DNA from: Synergistales bacterium Syner_01
Lineage (GTDB): Bacteria > Synergistota > Synergistia > Synergistales > Aminobacteriaceae
Direction: 5' to 3'
Assembly (NCBI GenBank): GCA_001604435.1
Contig: LVBO01000142.1
Span: 1-31,500, forward strand
Length of the DNA: 31,500 nt
Under the pieces are notes generated by a model that was given only the letters and a program-made list of their open reading frames with translations, searched no databases and was not told where the DNA came from. Each line of letters opens with the position of its first letter. Positions within the stretch are counted from its first letter, which is position 1. A program made the position numbers and the translations under genes. This document shows, piece after piece, positions 6,210 through 13,279 of the stretch.

Positions 6210-8261
6210 ATGGCGACAACTGAGAGCATCCGGTACGATTTTTCTCTTTTCGGCGAGATGGACTCCTATCTCTTCCGGGAGGGCAATCACTTCCGCCTGT
6301 ACGAAAAACTGGGGGCGCACGTCGTCGACGACGGCAAACTCCCGGGGACGTATTTCGCGCTCTGGGCGCCCAACGCGAGGGAGGTCAGCGTGATCGGCGC
6401 CTTCAACGACTGGGACAGGACGCGTCACTATCTCTCCCCCAGGAAGGACAGTTCGGGGATATGGGAGGGCTTCGTCCCCGGAGTGGGCAAGGGCGCGCTG
6501 TACAAGTACTCCCTCCGCTCCCGCAACGGGAATGTCTTCGAGAAGGGAGACCCTTTCGCCGCCTTCTGGGAGATCGCGCCGAAGACGGCCTCCATCGTCT
6601 GGCCGTACGACTACTCATGGAACGACGAAGAGTGGATGAAAAACCGCCGCGCGCACAACGCCCTCGACGCCCCGATGTCGGTCTACGAGGTGCACGTCGG
6701 GTCGTGGCGCAGAAAACCGGCCGAGGGCTTCCGTTCGCTCTCCTATCGCGAGCTGGGGCACGAGCTCGGCGAGTACGTCCGCGCGGCGGGCTTCACGCAC
6801 GTCGAGCTGCTCCCCGTCATGGAACACCCGTTCTACGGCTCCTGGGGATACCAGACGCTGGGGTACTTCGCGCCCACAAGCCGCTACGGAACGCCGGAGG
6901 ACTTCATGTACATGGTGGACGTGCTGCATCAGATGGGGATCGGCGTGGTCCTCGACTGGGTGCCGTCGCACTTCCCGGCCGACGCGTACGGGCTTGCCCG
7001 CTTCGACGGCACTTGCCTGTACGAGCACGAGGATCCCCGGAAGGGGTATCAGCCGGACTGGGGGAGCCAGATCTTCAACTTCGGCCGCAACGAGGTGCGC
7101 GAGTTTCTGATCAGCAGCGCCTTCTGCTGGCTCGACCGCTTCCACGCCGACGGAATACGGGTGGACGCCGTCGCTTCAATGCTCTACCTTGATTACTCCC
7201 GTAAGGAAGGGGAGTGGATCCCGAACCAGTTCGGCGGCAGAGAGAATCTGGAAGCCGTCGGTTTTCTGAAAAAAATGAACGAGGCCGTCTACCAGGAGTT
7301 CCCCGATGTCCAGACCGTCGCCGAGGAGTCCACCGCCTGGCCGATGGTGACGCGCCCGACCTTCTTGGGAGGTCTCGGCTTCGGCATGAAGTGGAACATG
7401 GGGTGGATGCACGACATCCTCGAGTACATGCAGAAGGACCCTGTCTACCGTAAGTACAACCACAACAAGATCACCTTCAGCATAATGTACGCCTTCACCG
7501 AGAACTTTCTTCTCCCCTTTTCGCACGACGAGGTGGTCCACGGCAAAGGGTCCATGCTCGGCAAGATGCCGGGCGACGAATGGCAGCAGTACGCCAATCT
7601 CCGGCTGCTGCTGGGGTTTATGTACGCGCATCCGGGGAAGAAGCTCCTCTTCATGGGGAGCGAATTCGGCCAGGGGAGAGAGTGGAACCACGACGACAGC
7701 CTCTTCTGGGATCTGCTGCACTCTCATCGCCACAAGGGGATGCTGGACTGGGTGACCGACCTGAACCGGGTCTACCGGAGCGAAGCGGCCCTCCATTCGC
7801 GAGACTTCTCGCCGGAGGGGTTCCAGTGGTGCGACTTCTCCGACTGGGAGCAGAGCGTGGTCTCCTTCGTCAGGAAGGGCGCCGGGAGGGAAATGGTCTT
7901 CGCGGTCTTCAACTTCACCCCTGTGCCGCGCTTCGGGTACCGTATCTCCGTCCCGGAGGGCGGATGGTGGAGGGAGCTGCTCAACAGCGACGCGGGGGAG
8001 TACGGAGGAAGCGGCGTCGGCAACTTCGGCGGCGCGAAGGCGGAGCCGATCCCGAACTCCTCCTGGCATTCGCTGACTGTTTCGCTTCCGCCGCTGGGAA
8101 TGCTGCTCTTCAAGCTGGAACGCCCGGAGGCGCTTCCGGAACCCGTCACGGAAAATCGGCCTGTGTCCATCCCCGCTCCGGTTCCGCAGGAAGCGAAGAA
8201 GACGCTCCCCGAGCCGGCAAAACCGCCTCTTCCGGAAGCGACGAGACGAGGGAAAAAGTAA
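6210..8261 (+). CDS. glgB: 1,4-alpha-glucan branching enzyme GlgB
   Basis: 683 aa, GH13 family. It forms alpha-1,6 branches in glycogen by cutting and transferring alpha-1,4 glucan segments. The N-terminal CBM48-like beta domain (about 25-135; GTYFALWAPNAREVSVIG) precedes the barrel: DWVPSHFP (249-256), GIRVDAVASM with nucleophile D319, TVAEES with acid/base E372, and FSHDEVVHG with D440. The C-terminal beta domain runs to about 630 and a Pro/Ala/Glu/Lys-rich tail of about 45 residues follows, probably disordered. The ribosome binding site AGAAGGAGG is well spaced from ATG 6210. No other glycogen gene (glgA, glgC, glgP) lies nearby. A strong terminator follows. Confidence 0.95.
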   Translation: MATTESIRYDFSLFGEMDSYLFREGNHFRLYEKLGAHVVDDGKLPGTYFALWAPNAREVSVIGAFNDWDRTRHYLSPRKDSSGIWEGFVPGVGKGALYKYSLRSRNGNVFEKGDPFAAFWEIAPKTASIVWPYDYSWNDEEWMKNRRAHNALDAPMSVYEVHVGSWRRKPAEGFRSLSYRELGHELGEYVRAAGFTHVELLPVMEHPFYGSWGYQTLGYFAPTSRYGTPEDFMYMVDVLHQMGIGVVLDWVPSHFPADAYGLARFDGTCLYEHEDPRKGYQPDWGSQIFNFGRNEVREFLISSAFCWLDRFHADGIRVDAVASMLYLDYSRKEGEWIPNQFGGRENLEAVGFLKKMNEAVYQEFPDVQTVAEESTAWPMVTRPTFLGGLGFGMKWNMGWMHDILEYMQKDPVYRKYNHNKITFSIMYAFTENFLLPFSHDEVVHGKGSMLGKMPGDEWQQYANLRLLLGFMYAHPGKKLLFMGSEFGQGREWNHDDSLFWDLLHSHRHKGMLDWVTDLNRVYRSEAALHSRDFSPEGFQWCDFSDWEQSVVSFVRKGAGREMVFAVFNFTPVPRFGYRISVPEGGWWRELLNSDAGEYGGSGVGNFGGAKAEPIPNSSWHSLTVSLPPLGMLLFKLERPEALPEPVTENRPVSIPAPVPQEAKKTLPEPAKPPLPEATRRGKK

Positions 8262-8269
8262 CATCATAC

Positions 8270-8310
8270 AGCGCGGAGGAGACACGACGTTCTCCTCCGC
8301 GCTTTTTCTT
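8270..8310 (+). terminator. Rho-independent terminator of glgB
   Basis: Stem AGCGCGGAGGAGA (8270-8282) pairs almost perfectly with TCTCCTCCGCGCT (8291-8303), followed by TTTTCTT. It also lies just past the stop of the convergent EamA transporter gene (8324), but the T-run favours the plus strand. Confidence 0.92.
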
Positions 8311-8323
8311 CGTCGAATCGCGT

Positions 8324-9199
8324 TTATTCCCCGGACTCCTTTGAAGCGAGGTAGATGCCCGCAAGGATGAGCCCTCCTCCGAGGACCTTGACGAGCGTGA
8401 TCGGTTCCCCGAGGAAAAGGGCGGCGAGCAGCGAACTCCCCACGGGCTCCCCCAGCAGGCAGAGCGCGACGGTTCCGCCCGTCAGCCAGCGGAGCGCCCA
8501 GTTGTAGCTCGAGTGCCCCAGCAGCTGCGGCACGAGCGCCATAAGGAAGAACGCGCTCCACGTTCCTGTCGAGTAGCCGGCGACGGGGAGACCGAAGGCG
8601 AGCACGACGATCCAGAGGACGACGGCCGCCGTGCCGTAGTTCAGCGTCACGTAGCTCCCCAACGAGATGCGCGGCCTGACCTTCCGGCCGAAGAGGATGT
8701 ACAGGGCGGCGAAGAAGCTCCCCTGGAGCGCGAGGAAGTTCCCCCACAGCGCGGACCACCCCAGCGCGAAGTCGCCCCAGCTGATGACGACGGCTCCGGG
8801 AAGCGCCAGCAGCAGTCCCTTCTTCAGCGACGGGGAGAACGGGTCTCCCGTCAGGAAGGGCGAGAGCAGCCCCGTCCACAGAGGAATCGCGTTCACGATG
8901 ACCACGCTGCTGGCTACGGAGGTGTAAAAGAGCGAAGAGATCCACGTGGCGAAGTGGAGCGCGAGGAAGACGCCCGAGGCGACGCCGCGTAGAATGTCGC
9001 TCCTGTCGAGCGAGGCGATCTCGCGCACCGCCCGCCGCGCCGTGAAGGGGAGCAGAAAGAGCGTCGCCAATCCGACTCTGTAGGCGGCGATGACGAGCGG
9101 GGGCGCTTCGGCCATCCGTGCGAAGATGGCGCCGGTCGAAATCGCGAAGACCCCCAGCGAAAGGACGAACCACGGCGAAACGGGCGGCCTGTCGGTCAT
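8324..9199 (-). CDS. EamA-family (DMT superfamily) membrane transporter
   Basis: 291 aa with about ten hydrophobic helices arranged as two EamA repeats, the usual architecture and length. Repeat 1 includes GAIFARMAEAPPLVIAAYRVG; repeat 2 includes WGNFLALQGSFFAALYILFGRKVR and ends LLGEPVGSSLLAALFLGEPIT with GLILAGIYLAS, a typical EamA close. Family members export amino acids or other metabolites across the inner membrane; the substrate here is unknown. The ATG lies 7 nt after the stop of the aldo/keto reductase gene, whose final codons supply the AAGGAG ribosome binding site, so the two are cotranscribed. Confidence 0.9.
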   Translation of the reverse strand: MTDRPPVSPWFVLSLGVFAISTGAIFARMAEAPPLVIAAYRVGLATLFLLPFTARRAVREIASLDRSDILRGVASGVFLALHFATWISSLFYTSVASSVVIVNAIPLWTGLLSPFLTGDPFSPSLKKGLLLALPGAVVISWGDFALGWSALWGNFLALQGSFFAALYILFGRKVRPRISLGSYVTLNYGTAAVVLWIVVLAFGLPVAGYSTGTWSAFFLMALVPQLLGHSSYNWALRWLTGGTVALCLLGEPVGSSLLAALFLGEPITLVKVLGGGLILAGIYLASKESGE

Positions 9200-9206
9200 G
9201 GCGCGC

Positions 9207-10232
9207 CTACTCCTTCGCGTTCCGGTGTTCGAGGTAGAGTTCGTAGTGCTTCTTCAGCATCGCCGGAATCGGCAGCGTGTAGGGGCAGCGGCCGACGCAG
9301 ACGCCGCACTCCGTACAGTTGGGGACGGTGTCCAGGTTCGCCGCCGCGAAGTTGGAGGCCACCTTCGCGGACATCCGGCTCGCCAACAGGGGGTAGATCA
9401 TGCTGCCGGTGATGGCGACGCCGAAGGGACAGGGCTGGCAGTACTCGCACCGGCGGCAGAACTCTCCGCCGAGCTCGGCCTTCACACGCGCCATCTCCTC
9501 GAAGTCCTTTTCGGAGGAGCTGTTCTGCACGTCGTAGAACGAGACGACCTGCTCCACCGACTCCACCGAGTCGTACCCCGGAATCGGGAAGAGGTCCGCG
9601 TGGGAGCGCAGGAATTTGAATGCCAGCGCGGCGTCCGTGATCGCGCCGCCCGCGAAGGGCTTCATGCCGATGATGGCCACGCCGAGTTCGCGCGCGAGTG
9701 GGTGCAGTTCGTCGGCCGCCTCGGTCTCGATGAAGTTGAAGGGGAACTGGATGGAGATGAAGTCCCCGGTCCGGATCAGCTTCATCGCCATCGGGATGCT
9801 GTGCGACGTCACGCCGATGAAGCGGACCTTCCCGGCCTGCTGCGCCGCGAGCGCAGCTTCCATCGCGCCGCCGGGCGCGTAGATCGCCTCCCGATCCTTC
9901 TCTTGGGCGACCTGATGGAACTGGAAAAGATCGACATAGTCCGTCTTCAGGCGTTTCAGGCTCAGGTCGATATGCTCCGCGACGCTCTTCCCGTCGCGCT
10001 TCATGCTCTTGGTGGCCAGGAAAATCTTGTCGCGGACCGGGGAGAGCGCCCGTCCGATCTTCTCTTCGCTGTCGTGATACAGGTTCGCCGTGTCGAAAAG
10101 CGTGATCCCCCTGTCGAATGCCGTCCTGAGCACCCGCTCGGCCTCGTCGAACGTGAGGCGGATGACGGGAATGGCTCCGAAACCGAGTTCGGAGACGGTG
10201 ACGCCGGTCTTGCCGAACGGAAGATACTTCAT
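9207..10232 (-). CDS. Aldo/keto reductase with C-terminal [4Fe-4S] ferredoxin-like domain
   Basis: 341 aa. Residues 1-250 are an AKR TIM barrel starting MKYLPFGKTGVTVSELGFG, with catalytic tetrad D47, Y52, K75 and H106. The C-terminal part carries two Cys clusters: C259, C262, C265, C268 and C306, C309, C312, C316 (CTECGVCVGRCPY), the second a classic 4Fe-4S pattern. Such fusions are common in anaerobes, usually with unknown substrates; electrons may pass between NAD(P)H and a ferredoxin. ATG 10232 has AAGGAG 9 nt upstream. The frame stays open far upstream, but only as antisense of the AlkD-like gene. First gene of a two-gene operon with the EamA transporter. An extended -10 (TGGTATTCT, minus strand near 10282-10290) is a possible promoter element. 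Confidence 0.92.
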   Translation of the reverse strand: MKYLPFGKTGVTVSELGFGAIPVIRLTFDEAERVLRTAFDRGITLFDTANLYHDSEEKIGRALSPVRDKIFLATKSMKRDGKSVAEHIDLSLKRLKTDYVDLFQFHQVAQEKDREAIYAPGGAMEAALAAQQAGKVRFIGVTSHSIPMAMKLIRTGDFISIQFPFNFIETEAADELHPLARELGVAIIGMKPFAGGAITDAALAFKFLRSHADLFPIPGYDSVESVEQVVSFYDVQNSSSEKDFEEMARVKAELGGEFCRRCEYCQPCPFGVAITGSMIYPLLASRMSAKVASNFAAANLDTVPNCTECGVCVGRCPYTLPIPAMLKKHYELYLEHRNAKE

Positions 10233-10343
10233 GGGTGTCAGCTCCTTCATGCAGAATGTTTTTCCGATGCTTTCGCCGTCAAGAATACCAGAGAACGGGG
10301 GAGTTCGAAAGAGCGCACCGAGAAGCTCGTAGCGGTTTTTTTC

Positions 10344-10372
10344 TTGAAGCTTCAGGATGCTCGTGATAAAGT
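10344..10372 (+). promoter_or_regulatory. Possible promoter of the AlkD-like gene
   Basis: TTGAAG (10344-10349) and TAAAGT (10367-10372) are 17 bp apart, about 45 nt before the chosen ATG at 10419. Both hexamers are imperfect. The 10233-10418 gap is the divergent control region for this gene and the aldo/keto reductase. Confidence 0.4.
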
Positions 10373-10418
10373 TTTCCTGAGAATGTACGTCGAAAAATAC
10401 GGAAAGAGAGTGATCTCC

Positions 10419-11129
10419 ATGGATCCCGTGATCGAGGAACTCCGAAAAGAATTCGCGGCGCTCGGCGACGAGGAGATCCGCCGGAGCGGCCGGCGTTTCT
10501 TCAAGGAGAGCGTGAACCTGTACGGCATAAAGACCGCCGTCGGCACGAAGATGGCCAAAGAGTATTTTAAAAAGCTCAAGGGAAGGGCGAAAGCGGATAT
10601 TTTCGCTCTTTGCGAGGAACTCTGGAAATCCGGTATGATGGAAGAGTCGTTCGTCGCCTGCAACTGGTCGTACGCCCTCCGGAAGGAGTACGCCGAAGAA
10701 GACTTCGCCGTCTTCGAGCGTTGGGTTTTCGAGTACGTCGGCAACTGGGCCTCCTGCGACACACTCTGCAACCACACCGTCGGCGCATTCATCGAGACTT
10801 TCCCGCAGTATGTGGAGCGGCTGAAGGAGTGGACGGCCTCGGAGAACCGGTGGGTCCGCAGGGCGTCGGCCGTTTCGCTGATCGTTCCCGCGCGGAACGG
10901 ACTCTTCCTCGACGACGTCTTCGACATCGCCGAGAGGCTTCTGCCCGACGCCGACGACCTCGTGCGGAAGGGGTACGGATGGCTGCTCAAGGCAAGCTGC
11001 GAAAAACACGAGGACGAGGTCTACCGCTATGTTCTGAGCAGAAAGGACGTCATGCCGAGGACCGCGCTGCGCTATGCGATAGAAAAGATGCCTCCGGAGA
11101 AAAAGAGAGAGGCGATGAAACGGTCGTAA
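10419..11129 (+). CDS. AlkD-like DNA alkylation repair enzyme
   Basis: 236 aa, all helical, the usual length for the AlkD HEAT-like-repeat DNA glycosylases that remove positively charged alkylated bases such as 7-methylguanine without flipping them. The active-site residues known from AlkD appear in place: W110 and D114 in NWASCDTLCNH, R148 in WVRRAS, and W188 in KGYGWLLK. ATG 10419 is chosen for the GGAAAGAGAG ribosome binding site 8 nt upstream; ATG 10383 is in frame but has none. Transcribed away from the aldo/keto reductase. It is followed after 119 nt by the histidine kinase genes; I see no clear terminator in that gap. Confidence 0.9.
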   Translation: MDPVIEELRKEFAALGDEEIRRSGRRFFKESVNLYGIKTAVGTKMAKEYFKKLKGRAKADIFALCEELWKSGMMEESFVACNWSYALRKEYAEEDFAVFERWVFEYVGNWASCDTLCNHTVGAFIETFPQYVERLKEWTASENRWVRRASAVSLIVPARNGLFLDDVFDIAERLLPDADDLVRKGYGWLLKASCEKHEDEVYRYVLSRKDVMPRTALRYAIEKMPPEKKREAMKRS

Positions 11130-11248
11130 GCCGCATCACGGCATTTTCGGATCGTTGCGGCGTGCGGGGAAACGAGGCGAAGCGGCTGCATTGCGCAAAA
11201 AACAGTCTCTCTGCGACGGCGCCTCGTCGAGAGAATGAGAAAGCTCCT

Positions 11249-13279
11249 ATGGAATGGAACTCGAAAGCGAGCTGGAAGAAGAGGATGGAAAAACAACCGA
11301 CTGTTGCGGAATTGCAGAAGAGGATTGCGGAGCTGGAGGAGAGAGTGCACCGGGAGAAACTTGCGAAGGATGCGTTGCGGGAACAGGAGATGCGGTACCG
11401 CGCCATTGTCGATCAGGCGACGAGCGACGCCTTGCTGGTGCACGATTTTCAAGGGCGTTTTCTCGAGGTCAACCGGCGTGCGTGCGAGAGTCTCGGGTAC
11501 TCGAAGGAAGAGCTTCTTCGAATGTCCGTGACCGATGTAGAACTCGACTTCGATTTGCAGAGCGCTCAGGCGGAGTGGTCCAAAATCGAACCGGGAGTTC
11601 CCTATACCCTGTACGGGCATCAAAAACGTAAAGACGGCTCGGCCTTTCCTGTGGAAATCCATTTCGGCTGTTCGGAGTGGAACGGGGAGAAGCTCTTTCT
11701 CGGCCTGGTCCGCGATATTACGGAACGCAGAAGGACGGAAGAGGCCCTGCGCGAAAGCGAAGAGCGCTTCCGGAGCATCGTGGAAGGCGCTCCGGACGCC
11801 ATTTTCATACAGAGCGACAGAAGATTCGCCTACTTGAACCCTGCCGCATGCCGACTCTTCGGCGCCGCTTCGGCGGACGAACTGAAAGGGACGCTTGTTT
11901 TGGACCGCATCCACCCTCAGTATCATCAGGTGGTCGAGGAGAGAATGAGGTATTTGAACGAAGAACGCCGTTCGCTGCGCGAACGCGTCGAGTTGCGTTT
12001 CCTCCGGATGGATATGAGCGAAGTCTGGGTGGAAACCAGCGGGGAGCCCATTTTCTACCAGGGAAAACACGGGGCGCTCGGCTTCGCCCGAGATATCACC
12101 TGGCGAAAGCAGGCGGAAGAAGCCCTCCGTGAGAGCGACCGGCTGAAAACGGCGTTCCTCCAGAATATTTCGCACGAGATACGAACGCCGATGAACGGTA
12201 TCCTCGGCTTTCTCCGGTTGCTCGAGATGCCTGCGCTTGAAGACGACGAACGGAGCGAATACGTCCGTATCGTCAACCAGAGCGGACGAAGGCTCTTGAG
12301 CACGATCAACGACATCATCGAATTGTCCAGGATCGAGGCGGGGCGAACGGATGTGCGCATGGAAAGCGTCGACGTCGAGCAGGTCATGCGCTTTCATTTC
12401 AACTTCTTCGAGCCGCAGGCGGAGGAGAAGCGGCTTTTTCTTACGCTGGCGGAACACGTTCGCGGAGAGGATGCGCTGCTTCGCACCGACAAGAACAAAC
12501 TGGACAGTATTTTGAACAGTCTTCTGGGAAACGCGATAAAGTTCACCAGCAAGGGGGGCGTGGAGTTCGGCAACCGGATCGAAGGCTCCGAACTGGCCTT
12601 CTATGTGCGCGACAGCGGCGCGGGAATTCCCGAGGACCGCACCAAGGTGATCTTCGAGCGGTTCATGCAAGCCGATTCGAGCATCGCCCGGCCGTACGAA
12701 GGGTGCGGACTGGGGCTCACGATCGCGAAGGCCAACGTAGAATCCCTCGGCGGAAGGATACGGGTTAGTTCCGAACCGGGGAAGGGGAGTCTGTTCAGTT
12801 TTTCTATACCGTACCTACCGCTCTCCCCGGAGGCCTCCGTTCCCGAGGCGCCAGGATCGGATAAGAACGAAGAAGGCCCTCTCATCCTGATTGCCGAGGA
12901 CGATCCGATCAGCTTCCGCTTTATGGAATCGGTGTTGAAAAAAGCAGGGTACGCCCTGCTGCACGCCGTCGACGGGGAGGAGGCGCTGCGCGCCGCGAGC
13001 GAACATCCCGGCCTGGCGCTCGTCCTCATGGATCTCAAGATGCCGCGGATGAACGGCTTCGAGGCCACGCGGAGAATCAGGCGCATCGATAAAGACATTC
13101 CAATCATCGCGCAGAGCGCGTATGCATTTCCCGATGATCGCCAAAAAGCGCTGGAGGCCGGCTGCGACGACTACCTCGTCAAGCCCGTCGACAGGACCTT
13201 CCTGCTGAATATGGTGAAGCGCTACTGCGAGGAGAAAGGAGGAGGCGGGAAGGATGCGGCGGGAGAAAGAAGAACTTGA
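11249..13279 (+). CDS. Hybrid sensor histidine kinase: PAS-PAS-HisKA-HATPase-REC
   Basis: 676 aa, no membrane segment, so a cytoplasmic sensor. Order: N-terminal coiled coil (about 15-45), PAS1 with PAC (50-165), PAS2 (170-290), HisKA with phospho-His H309 (NISHEIRTPMNGILG), HATPase with N-box N428, G1 DSGAGI (455-460) and G2 GCGLGL (485-490), then a receiver (about 545-660) with acidic E550/D551/D552, phospho-acceptor D595 (MDLKMP) and K645. ATG 11249 has a weak ribosome binding site; ATG 11285, preceded by GGAAGAAGAGG, is an equally good start that keeps the coiled coil. No HPt or DNA-binding domain is present, so the phosphate must pass to another protein. It overlaps the next kinase gene by 26 bp. 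Confidence 0.93.
   Translation: MEWNSKASWKKRMEKQPTVAELQKRIAELEERVHREKLAKDALREQEMRYRAIVDQATSDALLVHDFQGRFLEVNRRACESLGYSKEELLRMSVTDVELDFDLQSAQAEWSKIEPGVPYTLYGHQKRKDGSAFPVEIHFGCSEWNGEKLFLGLVRDITERRRTEEALRESEERFRSIVEGAPDAIFIQSDRRFAYLNPAACRLFGAASADELKGTLVLDRIHPQYHQVVEERMRYLNEERRSLRERVELRFLRMDMSEVWVETSGEPIFYQGKHGALGFARDITWRKQAEEALRESDRLKTAFLQNISHEIRTPMNGILGFLRLLEMPALEDDERSEYVRIVNQSGRRLLSTINDIIELSRIEAGRTDVRMESVDVEQVMRFHFNFFEPQAEEKRLFLTLAEHVRGEDALLRTDKNKLDSILNSLLGNAIKFTSKGGVEFGNRIEGSELAFYVRDSGAGIPEDRTKVIFERFMQADSSIARPYEGCGLGLTIAKANVESLGGRIRVSSEPGKGSLFSFSIPYLPLSPEASVPEAPGSDKNEEGPLILIAEDDPISFRFMESVLKKAGYALLHAVDGEEALRAASEHPGLALVLMDLKMPRMNGFEATRRIRRIDKDIPIIAQSAYAFPDDRQKALEAGCDDYLVKPVDRTFLLNMVKRYCEEKGGGGKDAAGERRT

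Noticed and set aside
7176..9173. Long minus-strand open frame across glgB and the EamA gene
   Set aside because: Arg/Pro-rich, low-complexity translation; it is the antisense frame of glgB and a shifted frame of the EamA gene.
10233..11009. Open minus-strand extension upstream of the aldo/keto reductase start
   Set aside because: It is antisense to the AlkD-like gene, and the real start at 10232 has an AAGGAG site and the family N terminus.
10610..11248. Open upstream extension of the first histidine kinase
   Set aside because: It is an Arg-rich out-of-frame reading of the AlkD-like gene; the kinase begins at 11249 or 11285.
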